Positions 32,632 to 41,928 of a DNA stretch of 64,000 nt are shown here, one piece after another. The position numbers and the translations under genes were made by a program. Positions within the stretch are counted from its first letter, which is position 1; each line of letters begins with the position of its first letter. This DNA is from Neobacillus paridis (lineage in GTDB: Bacteria; Bacillota; Bacilli; Bacillales; Cytobacillaceae): NCBI RefSeq assembly GCF_016765675.1, contig NZ_JAESWB010000247.1:1-64000 (forward strand). The letters are read 5' to 3'. The notes beneath the pieces are model-generated. The model did not search any database. It had not been told where the DNA came from and was given only the letters and a program-made list of their open reading frames with translations.

Positions 32632-34818
32632 ATGGTTAGTGTAATTATTTCAGAGAAACCATCCGTCGCAAAAAATATTGCGGATGCGTTAAATATAAAG
32701 AATAGAAAAGATGGATACTTTGAAGGTAAAGACTATATTGTTACTTGGGCTTTTGGACATTTATTACAACTTTACAATGTGAAGGATTACGATGTGGGAA
32801 AGGCAAGGTGGAGAATGGAAAACTTCCCATTTATCCCTTCCCATTTTCGCTATAAAGTAAAAAGTGATCCTCGTAATAAAGAAAAAGAAGATCTTGGTGC
32901 TAAAAAGCAGTTGAAAATTATATACAGCTTAATCAAACGAAATGATGTAGATTCAGTGATACAGGCTTGTGATTATGATCGTGAAGGACAAGTCATTGGC
33001 GATACGATTATTTATAATCTCAAGACAAAAAAACAAGTTTATCGCTTATTATTGAACGAATGGACTCCGGATGAAGTGTTAAAAGGACTCCAAAACTTAA
33101 AGCCAAATACGGAAATGAGGCCTCTCCTAGACGCTGGTATTAGCCGTCAGTGGGCTGATTGGGTAATTGGCATTAATTTAACTTCTGTGGCAACCTTGAA
33201 GTATCAGAAGGGTTCTGGAAAGGCACTGAACATTGGAAGAGTGCTACTGCCAACGCTAAAAATTATTTATGATCGAGATAAAGAAATCGAAAACTTTGTA
33301 CCTGAAGATTATTTTAAATTAGCGGCTACATTTAAAACAAAAGATGGTAAAGAGTACGAAGGGACATATATGGAAGATGGAGAGGATAAATTTAAGAATA
33401 AGGAAACTTTGGAATTAATACAACAAGCTCTAAGTCATCGATCAGCCACAATCTTAGACAAAAAAGTTGAACTTAAAAAAGAATATCCCCCATATTTATT
33501 TAACCTTTCAAACTTACAAGGTTTTATAACAAATAAATATAAAGGTTGGACTTCTGATAAAGTCTTGAAAGTGGCTCAATCTCTTTATGAAAAGAAATAT
33601 ATTACGTATCCACGTACGGCCAGTGTAGTATTGGAAGAAAGTTTAGTAGATAAGGCGGCTAAGGTACTGGGTAATCTAAAAAAAGGACTGCCATATGAAA
33701 ATGAAATTACATTTGCGAAAAAGAAACGTGTTTTTGATAATTCTAAGGTAGAAAGTCACAGTGCGATTACTCCAACGTATTTACTTCCGAAATCGTTATC
33801 GGGGGATGAAGAAATTGTTTATAATGCTATTAAAAATCGCTTTATAATGCAGTTTATGCCGATTGCTGAACATGAAGAAACTAAAATTATCACCAAAGTT
33901 AATAATGATGAAATAAAAGGTCTGTTTACATCAAAAGGGAAAGTACAGCTAGTTGAAGGATGGAAAAAGGTTGAGAAAATCGAATCGAAGGATACTATTC
34001 TACCTTTAGTGAATATAAATGAGGTCGTAAGTATTGAAGACCACAAATTGACTTCTCATGTGACAAAACCACCAAAGCACCATACAGAAAAAACATTATT
34101 AAGAGTAATGGAAACATGCGGCAAGGGTAAAGACAAAGAGGATGATGATAGTGAAGAAATGATGGCTGCTATTTTAAGTGGTTATAGTATAGGTACACCA
34201 GCTACAAGGGCTGAAACAATAAAGAAGCTAAAAGACGTTGGCTATATTGCTACTCAAAATAAAGATTTAATTTGTACGGAACTGGGCAGAAAGTTAGTTG
34301 ACACATTTCCAGTAAAGGAATTATTTGATTTAGAATTCACTGGTAGATTGGAAAAAACATTGTCTGATATTGAAAAGCAAAAGTTTAAAAAGGAAAGTTT
34401 CTTGAACTTAATTTTTGATTTTACAACAGGTGCTGTTAAAACAATTAAAAATGAAAAAGACATCATTATTAATGAAGTATCAAATAAAAAGAAATCAATG
34501 GAGGTTCTTGGCAAATGTCCTCTTTGTGGGCATGGAATTATTGAGGGACAAAAAGGTTATGGATGTAGCAACTGGAAAAATGGCTGTAAATTTGTCATTT
34601 GGAAAAATGATAAATATTTAGCATCGATGAAAAAGAAACCAACAAAAACAATGGTAAAAAGCCTTTTAAAAAATGGAGTCGTTTTGGTTAAAGGACTAAC
34701 TAGTAAAAAAGGGAATAAGTTTGATGCTTATTTACGTTATGAAAAAAATTCTGATAACGAATATTTTAGTTGGAAGATGGAGTTTCCTGAAAAGCAAAAG
34801 GTTAAGGGTGAAAATTAA
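32632..34818 (+). CDS. topB: DNA topoisomerase III
   Basis: A 728-residue type IA topoisomerase. The TOPRIM domain begins VIISEKPSVAKNIADAL, and QACDYDREGQVIG carries the acidic metal site. The active-site tyrosine lies in KKYITYPRTAS, and the HSAITPT segment follows. A zinc-ribbon-like element CPLCGHGIIEG...GCSNW..GC is near residues 628-655. ATG 32632 follows GGAGG; the upstream in-frame ATG at 32611 lacks one. It decatenates DNA and resolves recombination intermediates. The gene is more AT-rich than its neighbours, and a second, divergent copy of its C-terminal end follows the stop in the same frame, suggesting replacement by a foreign copy. Confidence 0.93.
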   Translation: MVSVIISEKPSVAKNIADALNIKNRKDGYFEGKDYIVTWAFGHLLQLYNVKDYDVGKARWRMENFPFIPSHFRYKVKSDPRNKEKEDLGAKKQLKIIYSLIKRNDVDSVIQACDYDREGQVIGDTIIYNLKTKKQVYRLLLNEWTPDEVLKGLQNLKPNTEMRPLLDAGISRQWADWVIGINLTSVATLKYQKGSGKALNIGRVLLPTLKIIYDRDKEIENFVPEDYFKLAATFKTKDGKEYEGTYMEDGEDKFKNKETLELIQQALSHRSATILDKKVELKKEYPPYLFNLSNLQGFITNKYKGWTSDKVLKVAQSLYEKKYITYPRTASVVLEESLVDKAAKVLGNLKKGLPYENEITFAKKKRVFDNSKVESHSAITPTYLLPKSLSGDEEIVYNAIKNRFIMQFMPIAEHEETKIITKVNNDEIKGLFTSKGKVQLVEGWKKVEKIESKDTILPLVNINEVVSIEDHKLTSHVTKPPKHHTEKTLLRVMETCGKGKDKEDDDSEEMMAAILSGYSIGTPATRAETIKKLKDVGYIATQNKDLICTELGRKLVDTFPVKELFDLEFTGRLEKTLSDIEKQKFKKESFLNLIFDFTTGAVKTIKNEKDIIINEVSNKKKSMEVLGKCPLCGHGIIEGQKGYGCSNWKNGCKFVIWKNDKYLASMKKKPTKTMVKSLLKNGVVLVKGLTSKKGNKFDAYLRYEKNSDNEYFSWKMEFPEKQKVKGEN

Positions 34819-34923
34819 CAAGGATTTACAAATAACGGTAAAGACTTTAATGCCAGGGTTTTTTTCGATGAAATCGGCTATAACCTGAAGTTCTTATTTG
34901 AAAGCGGGACAATAAAAAAATGA
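34819..34923 (+). pseudogene. 3' stub of a second topB copy
   Basis: Directly after the topB stop, the same frame stays open for 34 codons: QGFTNNGKDFNARVFFDE, then LKFLFES and a stop at 34921-34923. This matches the end of the TopB protein itself (KGLTSKKGNKFDAYLRYEKN, then WKMEF) in order and spacing but not in sequence, so it is a diverged duplicate of the last domain strands. It has no start. It is most simply the tail of the resident topB left when a divergent allele replaced the rest. Confidence 0.6.
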
Positions 34924-35016
34924 CCTTTAGACCAATATTAGTGTGATAAAGAGCCTTGTCACTCTTATGGTTCTATAGTAAACTTTTAATGATGATGAGT
35001 AATGGAGGACTTCGGG

Positions 35017-35439
35017 ATGCCCACACCAAGTATGGAAGATTATATAGAGCAAATTTATATGTTAATTGAAGAAAAAGGATATGCTCGTGTCTCTGATATT
35101 GCTGAAGCGCTATCTGTTCATCCCTCCTCAGTAACGAAAATGGTGCAAAAGCTTGATAAAGATGAATATTTAGTTTATGAAAAATATCGAGGACTTGTTT
35201 TAACTGCAAAGGGAAAAAAGATTGGCAAACGGTTAGTGTTCCGCCATGAATTACTGGAACAATTTTTGAAAATTATCGGTGTCAAGGATGAAAATATTTA
35301 TAATGATGTCGAAGGAATTGAGCATCATTTAAGCTGGGATTCCATTGATCGGATTGGTGATCTGGTGCAATTTTTTGAAGAAGATGAAAAGCGGATTGAT
35401 GCCTTAAAAGAAATTCAGAAACACAATGAAAATGGGTAG
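35017..35439 (+). CDS. mntR: Manganese-responsive repressor MntR
   Basis: A 140-residue DtxR-family regulator, close to B. subtilis MntR. It starts [14 protein letters not shown], with metal ligands D8 and E11 in place, then [17 protein letters not shown] (recognition helix) and a C-terminal dimer domain with EGIEHHLSW. It shuts off Mn uptake and turns on Mn efflux. ATG 35017 is preferred because GGAGG lies upstream; a longer in-frame start at 35002 is not needed. A terminator follows at 35445. Confidence 0.95.
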   Translation: MPTPSMEDYIEQIYMLIEEKGYARVSDIAEALSVHPSSVTKMVQKLDKDEYLVYEKYRGLVLTAKGKKIGKRLVFRHELLEQFLKIIGVKDENIYNDVEGIEHHLSWDSIDRIGDLVQFFEEDEKRIDALKEIQKHNENG

Positions 35440-35444
35440 GAATG

Positions 35445-35474
35445 AGCACTTGGCAGAATCGCCAGGTGCTTTTA
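35445..35474 (+). terminator. Terminator after mntR
   Basis: AGCACTTGGC-AGAATC-GCCAGGTGCT, a 10-bp stem with one G-U pair, followed by TTTT. It ends just at the stop of the convergent DUF3892 gene. Confidence 0.8.
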
Positions 35475-35687
35475 AAATAGGTTGGGATAATGATCAAAAT
35501 CTTGCTCATGCTCGGGCAGTAAACACGGATTACCCTCCGGTCCCATCTCAACATGAACACCGGCAAGTAAACCTTTTTCCGCTTCCATTATCGCTTTTTG
35601 ATAAGAAATGACCCGGCCTTCAGAGGTAATAAAACTAATAATCTTGCCATAATAATTCCGATGCAGTGCTGTAATTGTTTCCACCAA
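35472..35687 (-). CDS. DUF3892-like small protein
   Basis: A 71-residue protein beginning with ETITALHRNYYGKIISF, with SEGRVISYQKAIMEAEKGLLAG in the middle. The 'ITA..N..G.I' strand, 'G..IS...A...A..G...GV' turn and short acidic tail are the pattern of DUF3892. TTG 35687 is the better start because AAAGGTGG lies just upstream; the GTG at 35696 would overlap that site. Function is unknown. It lies between mntR and metA on the opposite strand to mntR. Confidence 0.65.
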   Translation of the reverse strand: MVETITALHRNYYGKIISFITSEGRVISYQKAIMEAEKGLLAGVHVEMGPEGNPCLLPEHEQDFDHYPNLF

Positions 35688-35749
35688 ATATTCCACCTTT
35701 CCCTTCTAGCTTTTCATCTTTTCTATTTTTTAATCCACTTGCAAAAGAA

Positions 35750-35777
35750 AAGCATCGGAAAAATTTTTCCGATGCTT
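35750..35777 (-). terminator. Terminator after metA
   Basis: AAGCATCGGAAAAA/TTTTTCCGATGCTT, a perfect 14-bp inverted repeat. On the minus strand it is followed by TTCTTTTG. Confidence 0.85.
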
Positions 35778-35779
35778 GT

Positions 35780-36688
35780 TTACCTCCAAATAAAAGGTGT
35801 TTCCTGGTAGACATAATAGTTTAGCCAATTTGAAAAGAATAAATGTCCGTGAGAACGCCAGCGATTAATCGGCGGCTGATTGGGATCATTATTGGGAAAG
35901 TAGTTTTCCGGCACATGAATCTCGAGACCTTTTTCAATATCTCTTTGATATTCCTGTGCCAAAGTATCGGATTCATATTCCAAATGACCGGTAATCATGA
36001 CATGTTTGCGGTCTTTTGAGGAAATTAAAAGGGCGCCCGCTTCATCTGAGGCAGCTAACAGTGTTAACTTAGGATGATTTTTAATTGCCTCGATTGAAAC
36101 ATCTGTATATCGGGAATGAGGAGCGAAAAACTGGTCATCAAATCCCCGCAGTAATAAATCGTTCGCTTCAAAAACACGATGTGGATAGATTCCTGAGCAT
36201 TTTCGGCTTAACTCAAATTTTCCGATATCATAATGGAAATAAAGAGCTGCCTGGGCACCCCAGCAAATATGTAACGTTGAAGTAACGTTTTCCTTCGTCC
36301 ATTCCATGATTTCAGTCAATTCCGACCAATATTTCACTTGTTCAAATTCCAATAATTCAACGGGGGCTCCCGTTATAATCATCCCATCATACTTGTGATT
36401 TTTCACTTCTGCAAAAGTAGTGTAAAATTGTTCAAGATGCTGTTTACTCGTATGTGTCGACTCATATGAGCTGGTTTTTAGAAAGTTCACATTCACTTGT
36501 AATGGTGAATTTCCCAGCAATCTTAGCAGCTGAGTCTCCGCCTTTTCTTTTTCAGGCATCAAGTTTAAGATTAAGATGTTTAATGGTCTGATGTCTTGGC
36601 TGGTGGCTCGTTCGTCATCCATGATAAAAATATTTTCCTGTTCTAAAATTGCCCGTGCCGGCAGCAATTTTGGAATGTTAATAGGCAA
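35780..36688 (-). CDS. metA: Homoserine O-acetyltransferase (MetA type)
   Basis: A 302-residue enzyme of methionine synthesis. The catalytic nucleophile is C142 (HICWGAQA), and the H/E pair is in TGHLEYE. Residue 111 is Glu (GAPVE); in MetA proteins Glu at this position goes with acetyl-CoA use, Gly with succinyl-CoA, so acetylation is predicted despite the usual 'succinyltransferase' label. No SAM riboswitch or T-box is visible in the 200-base leader. It is a single-gene transcript with its own terminator. Confidence 0.93.
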   Translation of the reverse strand: MPINIPKLLPARAILEQENIFIMDDERATSQDIRPLNILILNLMPEKEKAETQLLRLLGNSPLQVNVNFLKTSSYESTHTSKQHLEQFYTTFAEVKNHKYDGMIITGAPVELLEFEQVKYWSELTEIMEWTKENVTSTLHICWGAQAALYFHYDIGKFELSRKCSGIYPHRVFEANDLLLRGFDDQFFAPHSRYTDVSIEAIKNHPKLTLLAASDEAGALLISSKDRKHVMITGHLEYESDTLAQEYQRDIEKGLEIHVPENYFPNNDPNQPPINRWRSHGHLFFSNWLNYYVYQETPFIWR

Positions 36689-36905
36689 ATGGACCGACTC
36701 CTTTCATTTTTCGTTCATTCACCTAAATAAGTTTAATAGGTCAATGTGAATGAATAATATAAATATTCAATATTATTATTATAAACATTATTGATATTTC
36801 AGGAAAGATGATAATTTACTCTATTTACTTGTTCGAATGAATGCCTTATTTCCTAAAAGGACAAAGCAGTTCTAAATAAAGAAAACGAAGGAGTAGAAAA
36901 GTGAT

Positions 36906-37436
36906 ATGTTTGATCCAACAGCCTTTGATAACATGAAGGTAGTGATTGAAGGGGCAATATATGATCGGGATCTAAATGGAGAAATCATAATTACCGACCG
37001 AAATGATATAATTAACTCTGCAAAATTGTCTCGAGAGTTTTCGGTTCGTTTTACCCTTCCCGAAGATATAGATCATCATCTTTCTGCACAGATAGAATTG
37101 GTTGCAACGCTTGATAATTTGGCAGCTGAGCTGCTTTCCAGCTCCATGTCAGAAAAATTGGCAGGCTGTTTGGTTAAACTGGAATTCTTTTTAATACATC
37201 ATCACGTTGCTGATAACTATCAAGCCATTCAAAAGTTGTTTTCCGGTATATGGGGAGAAACAAGAAAAATTACACAAACAATTCAGTATAAGCCTTTCGA
37301 GGAACCGCAAAAGGTAAAACATATTGTGACCATTGATTTTGCCCGGCTAATCAGGGAAGAACAAATGGATGATTTAATCGAGATGCTTGATTTTATCGTT
37401 AAGACTCTAAAGGAGTTACAGGTATTTACCATTTAA
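36906..37436 (+). CDS. Uncharacterised conserved Bacillaceae protein
   Basis: A 176-residue soluble protein of no recognised family. It begins MFDPTAFDNMKVVIEGAIYD, is acidic, has a helix-rich middle with LECGCL-like residues missing but a strong KLEFFLIHHHV segment, and ends in two helices (EEQMDDLIEMLDFIVKTL). No signal peptide, membrane segment or catalytic motif is seen. AAGGAG lies upstream of the ATG. It precedes the HD hydrolase by 28 bases and is probably cotranscribed with it and the ABC-F gene. Confidence 0.6.
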   Translation: MFDPTAFDNMKVVIEGAIYDRDLNGEIIITDRNDIINSAKLSREFSVRFTLPEDIDHHLSAQIELVATLDNLAAELLSSSMSEKLAGCLVKLEFFLIHHHVADNYQAIQKLFSGIWGETRKITQTIQYKPFEEPQKVKHIVTIDFARLIREEQMDDLIEMLDFIVKTLKELQVFTI

Positions 37437-37464
37437 GATATGAGGATGAAAGCAGGTGTAAAAG

Positions 37465-38112
37465 GTGAACAGGGAAATGATCGAGCAAACAGAGAGCTTT
37501 GTCCGCCAAGAATTAGCTGAAGATGCGACAGGTCATGATTGGTATCATGTAGACAGAGTTCGGCGAAATGCATTATATATTACACACGAGGAACAATCTG
37601 GCGACCCATTTATCATTGAAATGGCGGCACTTCTTCATGATATAGCTGACGAAAAACTGAATGAAACTGTTGAAAAAGGAGAACAAAAGCTTGATAGCTT
37701 CTTGCAGACGTTATCAATAAATGAACAAACGAAACAACATATTAAAGAAATTATCGGCACCATTTCCTTTAAGGGCGGGCATGGCAGTGAACTTACCTCT
37801 GCCGAAGCAAAAATTGTCCAAGATGCGGACCGTTTGGACGCAATCGGTGCAATTGGAATTGCCAGGGCTTTTGCTTATGGAGGCAAAAAAGGACAACCAA
37901 TCTATAATCCAGAACTTCAGGTTAGACAAGAAATGAGCCTGGAGGAATACCGGAAAGGGAAATCAACAAGTATTCATCATTTCTATGAAAAACTGTTGAA
38001 ATTGAAAGATTTATTAAATACTGAAACAGCTCGAACAATGGCTGAAAGCCGCCAAAAAATGATGGAGCGCTTTTTAGATCAATTTTTTCAAGAATGGAAT
38101 GGGATAAGATAA
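37465..38112 (+). CDS. ypgQ: HD-domain phosphohydrolase (YpgQ-like)
   Basis: A 215-residue HD protein. H and HD ligands appear as HDWYHVDRV (His), ALLHDIADEKL (HD) and VQDADRLDAIGA (Asp). These are the YpgQ/YedJ family motifs; B. subtilis YpgQ hydrolyses dNTP to dNMP and pyrophosphate. The start is GTG 37465 behind a purine-rich stretch. The stop overlaps the ABC-F start (TAATG). Confidence 0.88.
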   Translation: MNREMIEQTESFVRQELAEDATGHDWYHVDRVRRNALYITHEEQSGDPFIIEMAALLHDIADEKLNETVEKGEQKLDSFLQTLSINEQTKQHIKEIIGTISFKGGHGSELTSAEAKIVQDADRLDAIGAIGIARAFAYGGKKGQPIYNPELQVRQEMSLEEYRKGKSTSIHHFYEKLLKLKDLLNTETARTMAESRQKMMERFLDQFFQEWNGIR

Positions 38113-40004
38113 TGAAGATGCTCACTGTCGAAAACGTTAGCAAAACATACGGAGAAAAGCAGCTTTTTCAGGAAATTTCCTTTACAATTGCGGAAAAAGA
38201 ACGTGTAGGTTTAATTGGTGTCAACGGAACGGGAAAGTCTTCGCTATTAAAGATTGTAGCCGGTTTGGACCAGCCTGATTCCGGAAAAATAATAATGGGA
38301 AAAGACTATTCAATCGCCTACCTTCAGCAGCAGCCGGAGTTTGCTGTCGACCGCACGATTCTTGAGCAAGTCTTCCTTGGTGAGGCTCCTATCCTTAAGC
38401 TAGTACGAGAATATGAAAATACCTTGGTGCGACTGGCCAGCTCACCGAATGACGTTGAGACTCAGGAAAAATTATTTAACTTGCAGAAACAAATGGATAC
38501 TCTAAATGGCTGGGAGACAAGCACAAATGCCCAATCGATTTTAACAAAATTGGGGATTACGGATTTTCGCCAGCATGTCGGTACTCTTTCCGGCGGGCAA
38601 AAAAAACGGGTTGCTTTGGCACAGGTCCTCATTGCTGAACCGGATCTGCTCATTTTGGATGAGCCTACCAACCATCTTGATTTTGAATCGGTCAAGTGGC
38701 TGGAGGAATATTTAAGCAGATATAAGGGCTCGATTTTACTTGTTACCCATGACCGTTATTTCCTTGATAGGGTAACCAATCGTATTTTTGAATTGGACAA
38801 GGGGCAGCTCTATAGCTATAAGGGCAATTACGCTGCCTTTTTGGAGGCTAAGGCTGTTCGCGAAGAAAACGCGGTGGCAACCTATGAAAAACAAAAGAAC
38901 CTCTACAGACGGGAACTGGAATGGATTCGCCGCGGTGCTCAGGCGAGGTCGACAAAGCAAAAGGCAAGAATTCAACGCTTCAATGAACTTGATGAAAAGC
39001 TCGCGACTGGAAAACCCGGAACGGACAAGCTTGATATTGCCTTATCAGGGAGCCGCTTAGGTAAACAGGTTTTTGAATTAAAGGATGCAACGAAGCGGTA
39101 TGGTGCCAAAACCATTCTACATCATTTTGATTTACTGGTTAAACCCGGGGATCGAATTGGCATCATTGGGAACAACGGGACCGGAAAATCAACTTTTTTA
39201 AATATCCTTGCTAAACGAGTTTCGCTCGACGAGGGTGAGTATAATATGGGCCAAACCGTGAAAATCGCTTATTATACCCAAGAAGGCGAAGATATGGATG
39301 AGAATAAGCGGATGATTGAATATATGAAAGAAACAGCCCAAGTTGTGGAAACATCGGATGGGAAGACGATTTCTGCCGCCCAAATGCTGGAACGTTTTTT
39401 ATTTCCGCCTTCCACCCATGGTACTCCAATCCGGAAGCTCTCAGGCGGGGAAAAGCGCCGTTTGTATTTATTGAAAATTTTAATGACAGCCCCTAATGTC
39501 TTGCTGCTGGATGAGCCTACGAATGACTTGGATACCGAGACATTGACAGTGCTTGAGGATTATCTCGAGGAGTTTTCCGGAGTCGTAATAACAGTTTCTC
39601 ATGATCGCTACTTCCTAGATAAAGTTGCCGAACAGTTGCTTATTTTAAGAGGTGAAGGGCAAATAGAGTCTTTCTATGGGAATTATAGTGAATACCTTGA
39701 AAAAGTAATCGCTATTGAGGCGAATAAAGCAGCTGTAACAGCTGCGCCAATTCCTAAGGGTCCGGAAAAAGAAAAAAAGAAGAAGAAAATGACCTATAGG
39801 GAGAAGAAAGAATGGGAAGAGATTGATGGAGTCATTGCCCGGACAGAAGAGCAGCTGGAAGAGATCACAGCGGCAATGGCGGCATCCGGCAGTGATTTTG
39901 CAAGTTTACAGGAGTTAATGAAGCAGGAGGCAGAAATAAGCGAAAGGCTGGACCAGTTAATTGATCGCTGGACCTATTTGGCGGAGCTTGCCGAAAATGA
40001 ATGA
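38112..40004 (+). CDS. yfmR: ABC-F ribosome-associated ATPase (YfmR/Uup-like)
   Basis: A 630-residue protein with two ABC domains and no TM segment. Walker A motifs are GVNGTGKSS (residues 36-44) and GNNGTGKST. Signatures are LSGGQKKR and LSGGEKRR, and Walker B segments are LLILDEPTNHLD and VLLLDEPTNDLD. A basic linker with KQKARIQRF lies between them and a lysine-rich coiled coil follows (about 560-630), as in Uup/YfmR. These factors help stalled ribosomes; B. subtilis YfmR overlaps functionally with EF-P. The start overlaps the ypgQ stop by one base. Confidence 0.88.
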   Translation: MKMLTVENVSKTYGEKQLFQEISFTIAEKERVGLIGVNGTGKSSLLKIVAGLDQPDSGKIIMGKDYSIAYLQQQPEFAVDRTILEQVFLGEAPILKLVREYENTLVRLASSPNDVETQEKLFNLQKQMDTLNGWETSTNAQSILTKLGITDFRQHVGTLSGGQKKRVALAQVLIAEPDLLILDEPTNHLDFESVKWLEEYLSRYKGSILLVTHDRYFLDRVTNRIFELDKGQLYSYKGNYAAFLEAKAVREENAVATYEKQKNLYRRELEWIRRGAQARSTKQKARIQRFNELDEKLATGKPGTDKLDIALSGSRLGKQVFELKDATKRYGAKTILHHFDLLVKPGDRIGIIGNNGTGKSTFLNILAKRVSLDEGEYNMGQTVKIAYYTQEGEDMDENKRMIEYMKETAQVVETSDGKTISAAQMLERFLFPPSTHGTPIRKLSGGEKRRLYLLKILMTAPNVLLLDEPTNDLDTETLTVLEDYLEEFSGVVITVSHDRYFLDKVAEQLLILRGEGQIESFYGNYSEYLEKVIAIEANKAAVTAAPIPKGPEKEKKKKKMTYREKKEWEEIDGVIARTEEQLEEITAAMAASGSDFASLQELMKQEAEISERLDQLIDRWTYLAELAENE

Positions 40005-40009
40005 ATATA

Positions 40010-40033
40010 CACGTCATGAAAGACGTGCTTTTT
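40010..40033 (+). terminator. Terminator after the ABC-F gene
   Basis: CACGTC-ATGAAA-GACGTG 6-bp stem followed by CTTTTT. Confidence 0.75.
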
Positions 40034-40117
40034 CATTTAAATCAGGCATCTTACATGAATTAATGATATTCAATATGTTAAACTTGTTAATGAATACATG
40101 AGAATAAGGTGATTGTG

Positions 40118-41254
40118 TTGAGAATTAAGTCTATAGAACCAACGCCAAGTCCAAATACGATGAAAATTATTCTTGATCATGAGCTGCCGATGGGTAGAAG
40201 CCATAACTATAAAAAAGAAACGGCTGCGGATGCTCCTCCAGTTATCCAAGCTATCCTGTCTATAGAGGGTGTTAAGGGAGTCTACCATGTTGCCGACTTC
40301 CTGGCAATTGAGCGAAATGCAAAATATGATTGGCAGCAAATTTTGCCAAAAGTTCGTCAGGCGTTTGGTGAAAAGTTAACTCAAGCAGAGGAAAGCCAGA
40401 ACCTTGTTACCGATCACTTTGGGGAAATAAAAGTGGAAGTTCAAATGTTTAAAGGAATTCCGCTGCAAGTCAAACTAACGGATGGTACACAGGAAAAGCG
40501 GTTCGGCATGCCGGAATACTTTTTAAAAGAAAGAGAGAAGGCCCAACTGCCTGAGGATAATTATATATTGCTGCGCAAATGGAAAAATATAGGAGTGAGA
40601 TACGGTGACATCGATCAGGTTGGGCAAGAGGTTGTTGAGGAACTCGTTGCCGCCTATCCACTTGAAAGATTAAAGGAACTTGTAAAAAAAGCACAGTCAA
40701 AAGACGGCACTAAAGAACAAAAACCTAAACGCAGCCGCAAACGACTAACGGTCCAAGACTTAAACCATCCTGATTGGCGGGTTCGCTACCAGCTGCTGGA
40801 GCAAATGGATGATCCGGAACTGGCCGATTTGCCTGTTCTTGAAAAGGCTTTAGCGGATGAAAAACCTTCGATACGCCGGCTGGCCACCGTTTACTTGGGG
40901 ATGATTGAAGATCAAGCTGTACTGCCTCTCTTGTATCGCGCCCTCAAGGATCGGACCGTTACAGTCCGCCGTACAGCTGGAGATTGTCTGTCCGATTTAG
41001 GATTTATTGAAGCTGTTCCGGCAATGATGGAAGCATTGCAGGATTCCAGTAAAATAGTGCGCTGGCGGGCAGCGATGTTTCTATATGAAGTGGGAGATAA
41101 ACGAGCACTTCCGGCATTAAAAGCTGCCGAAAATGATCCCGAATTTGAAGTCAGAATGCAAATTAAAATGGCTATCGAAAGAATAGAAGGCGGCCAAGCC
41201 GCCAAGGGCTCCGTTTGGAAGCAAATGACCGAAGCACGAAAGACAGAAGCATAA
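40118..41254 (+). CDS. ypgR: Conserved virulence factor C family protein (YpgR-like)
   Basis: A 378-residue protein. Residues 1-85 are a NifU-like N-terminal domain (SIEPTPSPNTMKIILD). A basic linker (near residue 200, KPKRSRKRL) leads into HEAT-like repeats (residues about 215-360, with LNHPDWRVRYQLLEQM and KALADEKPSIRRLATV). This domain order matches CvfC in Staphylococcus and YpgR in Bacillus. The role is not settled; effects on virulence and RNA or protein handling are reported for CvfC. TTG 40118 is the likely start because AAGGTGA lies 5 bases upstream; an earlier GTG at 40109 overlaps it. Confidence 0.85.
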   Translation: MRIKSIEPTPSPNTMKIILDHELPMGRSHNYKKETAADAPPVIQAILSIEGVKGVYHVADFLAIERNAKYDWQQILPKVRQAFGEKLTQAEESQNLVTDHFGEIKVEVQMFKGIPLQVKLTDGTQEKRFGMPEYFLKEREKAQLPEDNYILLRKWKNIGVRYGDIDQVGQEVVEELVAAYPLERLKELVKKAQSKDGTKEQKPKRSRKRLTVQDLNHPDWRVRYQLLEQMDDPELADLPVLEKALADEKPSIRRLATVYLGMIEDQAVLPLLYRALKDRTVTVRRTAGDCLSDLGFIEAVPAMMEALQDSSKIVRWRAAMFLYEVGDKRALPALKAAENDPEFEVRMQIKMAIERIEGGQAAKGSVWKQMTEARKTEA

Positions 41255-41301
41255 TTGCTTTAAGTTGATTTTCTTAAAAACAAGAATGGAGTGAAGTATT
41301 A

Positions 41302-41736
41302 ATGTCAAATGCCTATGAAGAATATATGAAACAAATTATTTCGCCGATGCGTGAAGAGCTGACAAATGCCGGCTTTGAAGAATTAACGACGGCAGAGGAC
41401 GTCGAAAAATTTATGGAAAATGCAGATGGAACAACTCTAGTCGTGGTAAATTCTGTGTGTGGTTGTGCCGCTGGATTAGCTCGCCCTGCAGTAGTTCAGG
41501 CTATAGTAAACAGTAAGAAAAAACCGACCCATCTTGTTACGGTGTTTGCCGGTCAGGATAAGGAAGCAACAGCGAAGATGCGTGAATATTTTGAAGGCTA
41601 TGAGCCTTCCTCTCCTTCAATGGCATTACTGAAAGGGAAACAAGTAGTTCATTTTATTCCACGGCATGATATTGAAGGGATGGAGATGGAAACAGTAATG
41701 CAAAATGTGCTCGGGGCGTTAGAAGAACATTGTTAA
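41302..41736 (+). CDS. brxA: Bacilliredoxin (YphP/BrxA family)
   Basis: A 144-residue thioredoxin-fold protein with the active site CGC (C53, C55) in VVNSVCGCAAG, and closely similar to B. subtilis YphP. Bacilliredoxins remove bacillithiol from proteins after oxidative stress. The start has AATGGAGTG upstream. It lies 47 bases after the YpgR-like gene. Confidence 0.92.
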   Translation: MSNAYEEYMKQIISPMREELTNAGFEELTTAEDVEKFMENADGTTLVVVNSVCGCAAGLARPAVVQAIVNSKKKPTHLVTVFAGQDKEATAKMREYFEGYEPSSPSMALLKGKQVVHFIPRHDIEGMEMETVMQNVLGALEEHC

Positions 41737-41742
41737 CTTATG

Positions 41743-41770
41743 GGGGACGAACTCACGGCGTCCCTCAGTT
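41743..41770 (+). terminator. Terminator after brxA
   Basis: GGGGACG (41743-41749) pairs with CGTCCCT (41759-41765), followed by a weak T-rich tail. Confidence 0.5.
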
Positions 41771-41928
41771 TAATTTATGAAATAAATATCAATATTATCT
41801 GGACGTTTCCAAAAATTTAAATTTTTAATAAATATATCAAACTGCATTTTCCATTTTTTCGAAAAAAGAAGTATAATGACCTTATCGGTAAGTTTTTTTG
41901 ACTTAATAGAGAAAATGGGTGAACTGTC

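Noticed and set aside
36689..36905. SAM riboswitch or T-box before metA
   Set aside because: The leader shows neither the SAM-I core nor the T-box sequence; it is AT-rich without stable structure.
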